From Clostridiales bacterium (GTDB taxonomy: Bacteria > Bacillota > Clostridia > Christensenellales > CAG-138): a stretch of DNA of 64,000 nt. The stretch lies in NCBI GenBank assembly GCA_004558825.1, contig SFDB01000001.1:1-64000 (forward strand). The letters run 5' to 3'. This document shows, piece by piece, positions 7,515 to 16,936 of this stretch. The position numbers were made by a program, and so were the translations under genes. The notes under the pieces are model-generated. The model did not search any database. It was not told the DNA's origin and saw only the letters and a program-made list of their open reading frames with translations. The stretch's first letter is position 1, and each line of letters begins with the position of its first letter.

Positions 7515-9971
7515 ATGCTGATATTCGAACGCGATGAAAAATACGGTTTTACTGCGTCGGACGACAGTCTCGCCAACGTCGGCGGGCTGTCTCACCTCGT
7601 CCTGCGCCTCCTTCGAGCGCGCGGGGCGACTGCGCCGGAAGACATCGAAGCGTTCATACATCCCACACTCGAGCTTCTTAACGATCCCATGCTCTTTAAG
7701 GACATGGATAAGGCCGCGGTACGAATCGAAAAAGCGATAGCCGGCGGAGAGCTGATTTGCATATTCGGCGACTACGACACCGACGGCATATGTGCCACGG
7801 CCATACTTGCACGCTATCTCAAATCGCGTGGAGCAAAAGTCGGCTATCACATCCCGCTGCGCCACGAACACGGCTACGGCATGAGTGAAGACGCCGTGAG
7901 GCTTTTGGCGGACAAGGGCGTCAACCTCATAATAACCGTAGACAACGGTATCGCCGCCTCAAACGAAATTAAGCTATGCTACAGGCTCGGCATGGACGTC
8001 ATTGTTACCGACCATCACCGCTGCCAAGGCGACATTCCGCAATGCGAAGCGGTTATATGCCACTCGCGGCCTGACAACACATACCCAAACACCGCTCTTT
8101 GCGGCGCAGGCGTAGCGCTGAAGGTCGTGCACGCTCTCGGCGGCTATGACGCCATGCTTCCGCTCATACCGCTTGCGGGCCTTGCAACGATAGCCGATAT
8201 TGTCCCTCTCACCGGCGAAAACCGTGTGCTCGCAAAGCACACAATCGACGCGCTCAACTCGGGCGACTGCATAGTCGGCCTGAAGGCGCTCGGCAGCGAA
8301 GCGCGCACATGCGAATGCGACACGGGCTATGACTCGCGCAAGCTTTCATTCGGCATGATACCGCGTCTCAACGCCGCCGGGCGCATGAAAGACGCAAAGC
8401 CCGGCGTAACTCTTTTGCTCACAAACGACGAGGATGAGGCAAAGTCGATTGCCGAAACGCTTTCCGAGCTTAACTGTCTTCGCAAGGAGGAGGAGCAGCG
8501 CATTTACGATGACGCCGTTGCCCGTATAGAGAGCGGCGACATAACCGACGACAGAATCATCATGATGTATTCGCCCGAATGGAACGTCGGCGTAATAGGC
8601 ATAGCCGCGTCACGCATATGTGAGCGATATCACAGACCCACTCTGCTTTTCACACAGACCGGCGATACGCTGACAGGCTCCGCGCGCTCCATAGCAGGCG
8701 TAGATATATTTGATGCGCTCAACGCCAACAGCCGTTTCTTCACACGCTTTGGCGGTCATGCACGTGCGGCGGGCGCCAACATGCTTGTAAGCGATTTCGA
8801 AGAATGCCGCAGCAGCATAAACGATTACATCCGTCAAAACGTGCCCGACGACACATTCATACCAAAGCAGCGATATGAACTCGATGTTGAGCTCAGCGAT
8901 ATGACCGTTCAGCTCGCAGAAGAAATAGATAGGCTCGCGCCCTTCGGAGAAGGTAACCCCATGCCTGTATTCTATACAGGAGGCGTAAAGCTTCGAAGCC
9001 TTAAACGCGTCGGAAGCGACGGCGCACATCTCAAAGCGCTCGTACAAAAGGGCGCCGTCACATGCGATTCAGTGGCATACTGCAAGGGACACCTGTTCGA
9101 CAGTCTGCTTGCCGCCGACAGATGCAGGATACTGTTTACGCCGTGCGCAAACGCATGGAAAGGTCAAAAGCAGCTTCAGCTCAAAATCAAGGCCGTGTGT
9201 GCCGAACGCATTGACGATACGAACGCATACATTGACGCCATAGGCGACAAATTCTACGACGCGTTCTACAAAAACGCAGTGTATAACGATACGCCGTCGG
9301 CAGTGCGCCGCTCTTGCGTAGGCAGGCTTGAATGCCTGAAACGCTTAATACTCTCTGATATCTGCGGAACGCTCGTTCTCTGCTTCACGCAGGAGGGCAC
9401 GCATGCATTTATTGAAGATATGACGCGTATAGGCGCATGGGACAGAGCGGACATATTCGTATCAAGGCTCGATAAAAAGCCGATAGCGTACAATGCGGCC
9501 GTTTTTGCGCCCGTGCTTGACGAAATCGACGCTTCGTATTATAAAAACATATTGGTGTATGACACCGCATTCAGCCTCGGGGCGCTTGAGCGGCTTCACT
9601 CCGCCGCTCCGAAAGCATCCGTTGTGACAGCCGATATGCCCGCGGCTCGATACGAGCTCGAAAAGGTCGCTTCCGTGGATCGCGCGCGCATGGGCGTTAT
9701 GTTCAATGCAATGCGCAGCTGCATACGCTGCGGGAAGAAGTGTCCCGCCGACATAATCGACCGCATATCCGAAATGTGCGGAAGGCATAGAAGCGAATGC
9801 GCATTTGCACTCGACGTGTTCACTGAGCTTGGCTTCATAAGAACCGACAGCGGGGGCAATGTTTCGGTGGCAATAAACGCACCGCAGCGCACGCTTTGCG
9901 AAAGCGCACGGTACCGCGGCGCCGTGAATCTGAAAAAAGCAATGGCTGAGTATGAAAACGCTAAAGCGTAA
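7515..9971 (+). CDS. recJ: Single-stranded-DNA-specific exonuclease RecJ
   Basis: This 818-residue protein degrades single-stranded DNA 5' to 3' in recombination and repair. DHH-family motifs are clear: GDYDTDG (86-91), VDNG, TDHH (165-168), PRLNAAGRM near 290, and the DHHA1 motif FGGHARAAG near 415. An OB-fold follows (APFGEGNPMPVF). The last 280 residues are the extra C-terminal region of Bacillota RecJ, with CIRCGKKC near 735. The ATG at 7515 is preferred (AAGGAG upstream, 1 bp after scfB); an ATG at 7479 would lie inside scfB. All active-site acids appear present. Confidence 0.95.
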   Translation: MLIFERDEKYGFTASDDSLANVGGLSHLVLRLLRARGATAPEDIEAFIHPTLELLNDPMLFKDMDKAAVRIEKAIAGGELICIFGDYDTDGICATAILARYLKSRGAKVGYHIPLRHEHGYGMSEDAVRLLADKGVNLIITVDNGIAASNEIKLCYRLGMDVIVTDHHRCQGDIPQCEAVICHSRPDNTYPNTALCGAGVALKVVHALGGYDAMLPLIPLAGLATIADIVPLTGENRVLAKHTIDALNSGDCIVGLKALGSEARTCECDTGYDSRKLSFGMIPRLNAAGRMKDAKPGVTLLLTNDEDEAKSIAETLSELNCLRKEEEQRIYDDAVARIESGDITDDRIIMMYSPEWNVGVIGIAASRICERYHRPTLLFTQTGDTLTGSARSIAGVDIFDALNANSRFFTRFGGHARAAGANMLVSDFEECRSSINDYIRQNVPDDTFIPKQRYELDVELSDMTVQLAEEIDRLAPFGEGNPMPVFYTGGVKLRSLKRVGSDGAHLKALVQKGAVTCDSVAYCKGHLFDSLLAADRCRILFTPCANAWKGQKQLQLKIKAVCAERIDDTNAYIDAIGDKFYDAFYKNAVYNDTPSAVRRSCVGRLECLKRLILSDICGTLVLCFTQEGTHAFIEDMTRIGAWDRADIFVSRLDKKPIAYNAAVFAPVLDEIDASYYKNILVYDTAFSLGALERLHSAAPKASVVTADMPAARYELEKVASVDRARMGVMFNAMRSCIRCGKKCPADIIDRISEMCGRHRSECAFALDVFTELGFIRTDSGGNVSVAINAPQRTLCESARYRGAVNLKKAMAEYENAKA

Positions 9972-9987
9972 CTATAGGAGGACAACC

Positions 9988-10500
9988 ATGGATCTCAAGC
10001 AAACCATAAGAAACATACCCGATTTCCCGAAAGAAGGCATTCTTTTCAGGGACATAACCACGCTCCTCAAAGATGCGGACGCTTATGAACAGCTCATAAG
10101 CGAGCTTGCAGACAGCCTCAAAGCTTACGACGTCGATATCGTTATCGGACCCGAGGCAAGGGGGTTCGTCATCGGCTCGGCGCTCGCCTATGCAATCCAT
10201 GCCGGATTCGTGGTCGCAAGAAAGCCCGGCAAGCTCCCCTGCAAGACAATGCGGTTCGAATACGGCCTCGAATACGGCTCCGATACGCTCGAAATACATG
10301 AGGATGCAATCAAGCCCGGCCAGCGTGTCGCCATAGTGGACGATTTGCTCGCAACAGGCGGCACGGCGCTCGCCACGATAAAGCTCGCTGAACAGGCAGG
10401 CGCGACTGTCGTTGCCGCACGTTTTGCGATAGAGCTTTGCGACCTTAACGGCAGAGAGCTGTTGAAGGGGTACGACGTTGATTCCGTAATAAAGTATTAA
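9988..10500 (+). CDS. apt: Adenine phosphoribosyltransferase
   Basis: This 170-residue enzyme makes AMP from adenine and PRPP for purine salvage. It has the phosphoribosyltransferase core GPEARGF (residues 48-54) and the PRPP loop VDDLLATGGTA (about 115-125). Length is typical for Apt. The ATG at 9988 has AGGAGG 7 bp upstream; an in-frame ATG 36 bp earlier would lie inside recJ. It sits between recJ and the RelA/SpoT gene, the usual order in Bacillota. Confidence 0.96.
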   Translation: MDLKQTIRNIPDFPKEGILFRDITTLLKDADAYEQLISELADSLKAYDVDIVIGPEARGFVIGSALAYAIHAGFVVARKPGKLPCKTMRFEYGLEYGSDTLEIHEDAIKPGQRVAIVDDLLATGGTALATIKLAEQAGATVVAARFAIELCDLNGRELLKGYDVDSVIKY

Positions 10501-10538
10501 ACGGTTTCCTTTTATTCATTGATAGGAGGTGTGCGGCT

Positions 10539-12704
10539 TTGGACGAGCTTATAAACATGTGCGCGGCAAAGTATTCTCCGGAAGAAATGGAGATGCTTAA
10601 AAAAGCTATCGATTTTGCTTCCGAAGCGCACAAGGGGCAGCTCAGAGAATCCGGCGAGCCCTATATAATGCATCCTATTGCAGTCGCAAAGATGCTCTTT
10701 GAGATGAGTATGGACGAAAATACCGTTATCGCAGGCCTTCTCCACGACACAGTCGAAGATAACCCAAACATAACGGTTGATATTATACGCTCCGAATTCG
10801 GCGATGACGTGGCAAACATGGTCGACGGCGTCACGAAGCTCACCAAAAGCGGCAACGCCGGGCTCCTTTCAAAAGAAGACAGACAGGCCGAAAATCTGCG
10901 CAAAATGTTTATGGCGATAGCCAACGATGTCAGGGTCGTCATAATCAAACTCGCAGACCGTCTGCACAACATGCGCACGCTCGAATACTGCGACGGCGAA
11001 AAACGAATCCGCAAAGCGCATGAAACGCTTGAGGTCTATGCTCCGCTCGCTCACAGGTTCGGAATGGGCGCAATTAAGTGCGAGCTTGAGGACCTGTCAT
11101 TCGAGTATCTTTATCCCGAAGAAGCGAAAAAGCTCAAAAACGCTATCGAGCCTCAAAAGCGCGAACGCATGCAGCTTCTTGAACACGCCATGAGCGTCAT
11201 AAAAGAGCAGTTAGCGGCGATTGGCATTGAGGCTGAGGTCAGCGGCCGTCCAAAGCACCTCTACAGCATATACAAAAAGGTCGTGAAGCAAAACGTCACC
11301 GTTGACAAGATATACGACCTTATCGCAATACGCGTTATAGTCCATACCGTAAACGACTGCTATGCAGCGCTCGGCGTCATACACTCTATTTGGCCGCCCA
11401 TGCCGGGCCGCTTCAAGGACTATATCGCCATGCCGAAAACAAATAAGTACAGATCCCTGCATACAACGCTCTTCGGTGATAATGGAATGCCGTTCGAAGT
11501 GCAGATAAGGACGCAGGAGATGCATCGCGCCGCAGAATACGGCATTGCGGCACACTGGATGTACAAGGAAGGACGAACAACACAGGACGATCTTGACAGC
11601 AAGGTCGCGTGGCTGCGCGAAGCGCTTGAATACGAAAACCTGGCCGACACTACGCGCGAATTCGTCGAAAACATACGCAAGGACTTCTTCTCGGACTTCG
11701 TGTTCGTCCTCACTCCTAAGGGTGAAATAATTGATCTTCCTACAGGCTCTACGCCCGTCGACTTTGCCTATAGAATTCATACAAACGTGGGCAACCATAC
11801 GCAGCACGCCAAAGTCAACGGCGCCATGGTCAAGCTTGAATACAAGCTCAAAAACCACGACGTCGTGGAAATAATAACGTCGCCGCAGGCCACCCCGAGC
11901 CGCGACTGGCTCAGCTTCGTAAAAACGCAGCAGGCAAAGGCAAAGATACGCAACTGGTTCAAAAAAGCCAACCGCGAGGAGAACATACAGAAGGGTAAAG
12001 AGATGCTTCAGGAGGCTATGCGCCGCCAAAGCAACCAGTATTCCGAAGCGATAAAGCCCGAGTATTTCGATGAGCTTCTTCAGCGCTACAGCATGACGGA
12101 TATAGACGACATATACGCCGCCATCGGCTACGGCGGGCTAACGACTCGCCAGATAGTCCATCCGCTTATCGAGCACGCGAAGCGCGACAGACAGGAGCAG
12201 GAAAGGCTTCAGGCGGCTGCCGACGGTTCGAAAGGCTCTGATTCAAAGCCATCCGGAAGCGTCCACGGCATACGCGTCGTCGGTCAGGAAAACATGGCAG
12301 TACGCTTCGCGGGCTGCTGCACGCCGCTCCCCGGCGACGAGATAATAGGCTATATCACGCGCGGGCGCGGTGTGTCCGTGCATAGGCGCGACTGCGAAAA
12401 CGCAGAAGCTCTTCTGCGCGACGCCGATCGCATAATCCAAGTCGAATGGGCGACCGACGAAAAGACAAAATACCCTGTAAACATAACGATACTTGCAACC
12501 GAGCGCGTCGGGCTTCTGATGAGCATATCGCAGATGCTCATGAACATGAACATAAATCTTCGCAGCATCAACGCCAACCAGGACAGCGGCGACATCGTAA
12601 CGGTCAAGCTGACGTTCGACGTAAACAACGCCGAGCATCTTGAGTCGATACTTAAAAACCTTAAAAAGGTGGACGGCGTAACGAACGTTTTCAGAACGAA
12701 TTAA
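10539..12704 (+). CDS. relA: Bifunctional (p)ppGpp synthetase/hydrolase
   Basis: This 721-residue Rel enzyme makes and degrades (p)ppGpp in the stringent response. The HD hydrolase domain has HD at 69-70 within HDTVEDN. The synthetase domain spans about 200-370 with GRFKDYIAMPKTNKYRSLHT. A TGS domain (VFVLTPKGEIIDLPTGSTP) starts near 385, a Cys-containing zinc-finger-like region (GCCTPLPGDEI) lies near 588, and an ACT domain ends the protein. Both catalytic halves look intact, so it is bifunctional. It starts at a TTG, with AGGAGGT 8 bp upstream. It lies 38 bp after apt. Confidence 0.96.
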   Translation: MDELINMCAAKYSPEEMEMLKKAIDFASEAHKGQLRESGEPYIMHPIAVAKMLFEMSMDENTVIAGLLHDTVEDNPNITVDIIRSEFGDDVANMVDGVTKLTKSGNAGLLSKEDRQAENLRKMFMAIANDVRVVIIKLADRLHNMRTLEYCDGEKRIRKAHETLEVYAPLAHRFGMGAIKCELEDLSFEYLYPEEAKKLKNAIEPQKRERMQLLEHAMSVIKEQLAAIGIEAEVSGRPKHLYSIYKKVVKQNVTVDKIYDLIAIRVIVHTVNDCYAALGVIHSIWPPMPGRFKDYIAMPKTNKYRSLHTTLFGDNGMPFEVQIRTQEMHRAAEYGIAAHWMYKEGRTTQDDLDSKVAWLREALEYENLADTTREFVENIRKDFFSDFVFVLTPKGEIIDLPTGSTPVDFAYRIHTNVGNHTQHAKVNGAMVKLEYKLKNHDVVEIITSPQATPSRDWLSFVKTQQAKAKIRNWFKKANREENIQKGKEMLQEAMRRQSNQYSEAIKPEYFDELLQRYSMTDIDDIYAAIGYGGLTTRQIVHPLIEHAKRDRQEQERLQAAADGSKGSDSKPSGSVHGIRVVGQENMAVRFAGCCTPLPGDEIIGYITRGRGVSVHRRDCENAEALLRDADRIIQVEWATDEKTKYPVNITILATERVGLLMSISQMLMNMNINLRSINANQDSGDIVTVKLTFDVNNAEHLESILKNLKKVDGVTNVFRTN

Positions 12705-12717
12705 GGGATAGAATATA

Positions 12718-13164
12718 ATGAGAGCTGTAGTTCAAAGAGTCAAACGCGCTTGCGTCGATATAGACGGCAAAACGATAAGTGCCATTCAAAAGGGGCTTAT
12801 GGTTCTTCTCGGCATAGGCGATGAAGATACTGCGGCCGACGCCGATTACATCGCTCAGAAGCTTACCGAGCTGCGCATATTTGAGGATGCCGACGGCAAA
12901 ATGAACATGAGCGTCACAGACGTCGGCGGCGAAGTGCTCATTGTGTCGCAGTTCACTCTCCACGGCGATGCGCGCAAGGGACGCCGTCCAAGCTTCATAC
13001 ACGCTGCGCGTCCCGAAAAAGCCATACCGCTTTATGAGTACGTCATCAACAGCGTTTCGGCGCATGTTCCCGTTAAGTGCGGAAGATTCGGCGCGGACAT
13101 GGACGTCTCGCTCGTAAACGACGGGCCTGTAACAATACTTCTTGACAGCACGAGGTTATTCTGA
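12718..13164 (+). CDS. dtd: D-aminoacyl-tRNA deacylase
   Basis: This 148-residue enzyme removes D-amino acids from mischarged tRNA. The two DTD signatures are present: SQFTLHGD (about residues 79-86) and NDGPVT (about 136-141), whose Gly-cisPro pair excludes L-amino acids. Length matches the family. It lies 13 bp after relA, as in many Bacillota, and its stop overlaps the next start by one base. Confidence 0.96.
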   Translation: MRAVVQRVKRACVDIDGKTISAIQKGLMVLLGIGDEDTAADADYIAQKLTELRIFEDADGKMNMSVTDVGGEVLIVSQFTLHGDARKGRRPSFIHAARPEKAIPLYEYVINSVSAHVPVKCGRFGADMDVSLVNDGPVTILLDSTRLF

Positions 13165-13799
13165 TGATAAGCATTGAAAAGCTTTTGACCGGCCCGCTGG
13201 GCGTCAATACATACATAGTCTACAGGGAAGGCGAGCGCTCCTGCGTGCTTATAGACCCCGCGGAGCTCAAAAAGGTTAAAAAGCGCTTAGACGAGCTTTC
13301 GCTCAAGTGTGAGGCCATTCTTCTGACGCACGGGCATTTTGACCATATAATGGGCGTTGCCGCGCTGAAAAACGAATACGGCGCTCGCGTGTACATACAT
13401 AAGAACGACGCCGCTGCGCTTTACGATGACAAGATAAACCTCTCCGTCATGGCGGGAACGCATGTTGAACCTTCAAAGGCCGATGTTCTTTTGGAGGGCG
13501 GCGAAAAGCTCAAGCTTGCAGCAATGGAGTTCGACGTCATATCGACGCCCGGCCATACGAGCGGCGGCGTAAGCTATATTTTAGATGAAGAAAGGATTGT
13601 TTTTTCGGGCGATACGCTCTTCAGGCTAAGCGTAGGCAGATGTGACCTCCCCGGAGGCGACGAGGAAACGCTCCTCCATTCCATCGTCTATAAGCTCTTT
13701 GAGCTTAAGGGCGACTATAAGGTGCTGCCCGGTCACATACGCGAAACGACGCTCGATTTCGAGCGCGAAAACAATCCTTACACAAGGCGCTGGGGATAA
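13164..13799 (+). CDS. Metallo-beta-lactamase-fold hydrolase (glyoxalase II-like)
   Basis: This 211-residue protein has the metal-binding THGHFDH motif (residues 55-61), a further ligand in GHTSGG, and GDTLFRLSVGRCDLPGG, all typical of the glyoxalase II-like MBL hydrolases often found beside dtd and relA in Clostridia. The short length lacks the separate substrate domain of true GloB, so the substrate is uncertain; a thioester is a guess. The ATG overlaps the dtd stop by one base, indicating coupling. Confidence 0.88.
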   Translation: MISIEKLLTGPLGVNTYIVYREGERSCVLIDPAELKKVKKRLDELSLKCEAILLTHGHFDHIMGVAALKNEYGARVYIHKNDAAALYDDKINLSVMAGTHVEPSKADVLLEGGEKLKLAAMEFDVISTPGHTSGGVSYILDEERIVFSGDTLFRLSVGRCDLPGGDEETLLHSIVYKLFELKGDYKVLPGHIRETTLDFERENNPYTRRWG

Positions 13800-13804
13800 A
13801 CACT

Positions 13805-15301
13805 ATGGTGACGCTTTCAACGAACCAGCCTTGGTTTTACAACGATATATGCGAGGAAATGCGGCTTTTTCTCGACTTGACCAATATAATCCCCGTCGAG
13901 TCCGAGCCGCCTATGAGCGACGGCGATATACACATGTCGATAAATCTTTATGAGCGCGGCGGTCTTTACGAGGCGCATGCCGTATGCTCATATATGAACG
14001 GTTCTCAAAGGCTCACGGGCGACTGCATACATACTGCTGCGGCGCGCACCGAAGGCGAAATAATTGTAAAGCGCCATAAAAAGCGCTGCACAAAAATCGC
14101 AGCGTTTCGTGCTATGGAAAAGCTATTTCCGCAGCGCATTCCCTGGGGCTCTCTCACGGGGATACGTCCTACGCGCCTATGGCGCGAGCTGCTCGAAACC
14201 ATGTCGTGCAACGAAGCCGCGCATATAATGCTTGACGAATTCGATGTTACGCCCGAAAAGTTGAAGGTCGCCGCCGACATAACGCGCGTTCAGCAGAAGG
14301 CCTTCGCTGCGCAGACGCCGAACGACATCGATATTTATATAGGAATACCGTATTGCAAATCGAAATGTCTGTATTGCTCTTTCGCATCATGCGTACGCAC
14401 ACCGAAAACCGATATAGGCGCATACCTTGACGCATTAAAGAAGGACATTCTCTACGGCTCGCGCACAATCGCCGAAAACGGCTTCATCGTCCGCGCCATG
14501 TACGTTGGCGGCGGAACCCCGACGGTGCTTACAAATGACGAGCTCGACGACCTTATAACGTATGCGCTCGAATGCTACGGCGGCTTCGGTACGGAGTTCA
14601 CAGTCGAAGCAGGCCGCCCCGACACTATAGATACGCAAAAGCTGCTTACTCTTCGCCGCCTCGGCGTGGGCAGAATATCCATAAACCCGCAGACCATGAA
14701 CGACGACACGCTCGCGCTCATAGGCAGAAGCCATACGGCCGACGACATAGCGCGCGCATATTTCGATGCCCGCGCCGTAGGGTTTGAATCGATAAACGCC
14801 GACGTTATCGCGGGTCTTCCGGGCGAAAGCGATTCACATATGCAAAGAACCATGGAGGCCATAGCGGCGCTTAAGCCCGATAACCTTACGGTACACACGC
14901 TTGCGCTCAAGCGCTCGTCTGCCCTAATGGAGCATTTGACCGAATATAAGCTTCCCGAAGCCGCAGAAGTCGAACGCATGGTTGAAACAGGTGCGTGTGC
15001 CGCCGCCGAAATGGGTATGCGCCCATACTATATGTACAGGCAAAAATATATGCGCGGCAATCTTGAGAATATCGGCTATTCGCTCCCCGGCAGGGAATGT
15101 ATATACAACATAGATATGATGGAGGAGACGACGAGCATAATGGCTCACGGCGCAGGCGCAATGTCAAAGCGCATATTCGACGCCGAGCGCCGCGTTGAGC
15201 GCATTCCTAACCCGAAGGACATCGCAACATATATAAATAAGCTCGATGCGACAGCTACCGAAAAAAATAAGCTTTTTTCGCAGGAAAGAGGATGTATATG
15301 A
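13805..15301 (+). CDS. hemZ: HemZ-type radical-SAM coproporphyrinogen dehydrogenase
   Basis: This 498-residue protein belongs to the HemN/HemZ radical-SAM group. It has an N-terminal region of about 165 residues, then the cluster motif CKSKCLYC, then YVGGGTP and IGRSH(T) features of the family. HemZ is assigned to oxygen-independent oxidation of coproporphyrinogen III, but no other haem gene is in the window and the substrate in Clostridia is not settled, so the name is by family. It starts 5 bp after the MBL gene, and its end overlaps uppS by 4 bp. Confidence 0.85.
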   Translation: MVTLSTNQPWFYNDICEEMRLFLDLTNIIPVESEPPMSDGDIHMSINLYERGGLYEAHAVCSYMNGSQRLTGDCIHTAAARTEGEIIVKRHKKRCTKIAAFRAMEKLFPQRIPWGSLTGIRPTRLWRELLETMSCNEAAHIMLDEFDVTPEKLKVAADITRVQQKAFAAQTPNDIDIYIGIPYCKSKCLYCSFASCVRTPKTDIGAYLDALKKDILYGSRTIAENGFIVRAMYVGGGTPTVLTNDELDDLITYALECYGGFGTEFTVEAGRPDTIDTQKLLTLRRLGVGRISINPQTMNDDTLALIGRSHTADDIARAYFDARAVGFESINADVIAGLPGESDSHMQRTMEAIAALKPDNLTVHTLALKRSSALMEHLTEYKLPEAAEVERMVETGACAAAEMGMRPYYMYRQKYMRGNLENIGYSLPGRECIYNIDMMEETTSIMAHGAGAMSKRIFDAERRVERIPNPKDIATYINKLDATATEKNKLFSQERGCI

Positions 15302-16032
15302 ACGAATACATACGGGAATGCGGTCTCTCCGGCAACATTCCCCGTCACGTTGCGATAATCATGGATGGGAACGGCCGCTGGGCTACAAAGCGCGGCCTTC
15401 CGCGCAGCGTGGGGCATCGTGCGGGCATGGAAGCTCTGCGTGACCTTATAACCGCCTCAAGCGAGCTCGGTATCGAGGCCTTGACGCTGTATGCGTTTTC
15501 TACGGAAAACTGGAAGCGCCCACGGGACGAAGTCGGCACGCTTTTCTCGCTCGTAGTCGAATACTTCAACCGTGAAATAAGCGAGCTTCACGAAAAGGGC
15601 GTCCGCATACGCGTACTGGGCGATATGTCTCGCGTACCGCAAAAAGCGCGCGCTGCACTCATGCGCGCGGAGGATATGACGCACGATAATCGCGGCCTAA
15701 AGCTGAACCTTGCCATAAATTACGGAGCAAGGGCAGAGCTTGTCCGCGCGGCAAGAGCGCTCGCCGAAGACGTTTCGAACGGCGGCATGGCTCCCGACGC
15801 CATTGACGAAGCCGCTGTATCAAGCAGGCTTTATACGTCCGGTCAGCCCGACGTAGATCTCTTGATACGCACCGGGGGCGAAATGCGGCTGTCAAACTTT
15901 CTGCTTTACCAATCGGCATATGCCGAGCTGTTGTTCACGGACACGCTGTTTCCCGATTTTGACAAGGCGCACTATCTTGACGCCATTCGCGAATTTCAAG
16001 GGCGCAGCAGGCGCTTTGGCGCAATAAAATAA
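15298..16032 (+). CDS. uppS: Undecaprenyl diphosphate synthase
   Basis: This 244-residue cis-prenyltransferase makes undecaprenyl diphosphate, the lipid carrier for wall polymers. IIMDGNGRWA contains the catalytic Asp, and the C-terminal signature LIRTGGEMRLSNFLLYQ is present. I choose the ATG at 15298, which overlaps the hemZ stop as ATGA and has AGAGG at good spacing; an ATG two codons earlier is also in frame. It opens the usual uppS-cdsA-dxr-rseP-ispG series. Confidence 0.96.
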   Translation: MNEYIRECGLSGNIPRHVAIIMDGNGRWATKRGLPRSVGHRAGMEALRDLITASSELGIEALTLYAFSTENWKRPRDEVGTLFSLVVEYFNREISELHEKGVRIRVLGDMSRVPQKARAALMRAEDMTHDNRGLKLNLAINYGARAELVRAARALAEDVSNGGMAPDAIDEAAVSSRLYTSGQPDVDLLIRTGGEMRLSNFLLYQSAYAELLFTDTLFPDFDKAHYLDAIREFQGRSRRFGAIK

Positions 16033-16045
16033 TGAGAGGTTCACG

Positions 16046-16936
16046 ATGCTTATACGCATAGCGGTCGGTGTTACGCTGGCCTTATTCTTCCTTGCGGTGC
16101 TCTATTTCGGTGGCGTCGTACAGTGCATAGCGTTCTCGCTTGCGACTTTCCTTTGCGCATATGAACTCATAAATGCGCTTAAGCAAAAAGGCATAAAGCC
16201 CTTTTCCATACCGATATATATCTTTTCGATATCATATTATGCCGTATTTAAGTATATCGGTATGTATTGGATGCTGCTGCTTTTCATCTGCTGCGTGACG
16301 GCAATAATCTGCGAGCGCATTTTTTCGAAATCACGAAATACAGCCGACGCGCTCGCGGGGCTTGTCATGTTCATATACCCGCTCGCGTTCTTTGTGTTTA
16401 TAGCCGCCACCGATTCGCTCGATTATAACATAATTGCGCGAATAAACGCACTCGAGCAGGACAATGCATTCTATGTCCAGACGGTCATGAACGCCCGCAT
16501 AAGCCGTGTCGCGCTGCTGTCTATGTTCGCTTGTCCGCTCGTCGGCGACACATGCGCTTACTTTATCGGAATGTTATTTGGCAAAAAAAAGCTTTGCCCC
16601 GAGATAAGCCCCAAAAAGACGATTGCGGGGAGCATTGGCGGAGCCATAGGCGGCGTTCTCGGCGGACTCGGCGTATATTACGCTCAACTTCTGTGGGATG
16701 CGCATGAAGGGCTTATACCGCTGCTTCTGCTCGGCCTGCTCTGCGGTCTTCTCGGTCAGATTGGCGATCTTTTCGCTTCGTCAATTAAGCGCTACGCCGG
16801 CATAAAAGACTTCGGCTCCATATTCCCCGGCCACGGCGGAATGCTCGACAGGGTTGACAGCGTGCTCATCTGCGCGCCAATGGTGTTTATGTTCTTCAAC
16901 AAGCTTAACTCCGTAATATCAGGGGTATTCTTTTGA
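16046..16936 (+). CDS. cdsA: Phosphatidate cytidylyltransferase
   Basis: This 296-residue membrane enzyme makes CDP-diacylglycerol from phosphatidate and CTP. About eight hydrophobic segments are visible, and the family signature near the C-terminus is intact: SSIKRYAGIKDFG followed by FPGHGGMLDRVDS. The start has GAGAGG upstream. Its stop overlaps the dxr start by one base. Confidence 0.95.
   Translation: MLIRIAVGVTLALFFLAVLYFGGVVQCIAFSLATFLCAYELINALKQKGIKPFSIPIYIFSISYYAVFKYIGMYWMLLLFICCVTAIICERIFSKSRNTADALAGLVMFIYPLAFFVFIAATDSLDYNIIARINALEQDNAFYVQTVMNARISRVALLSMFACPLVGDTCAYFIGMLFGKKKLCPEISPKKTIAGSIGGAIGGVLGGLGVYYAQLLWDAHEGLIPLLLLGLLCGLLGQIGDLFASSIKRYAGIKDFGSIFPGHGGMLDRVDSVLICAPMVFMFFNKLNSVISGVFF

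Noticed and set aside
11211..12029. 272-codon minus-strand open frame inside relA
   Set aside because: Antisense shadow of a conserved gene, with no ribosome site or recognisable domain.
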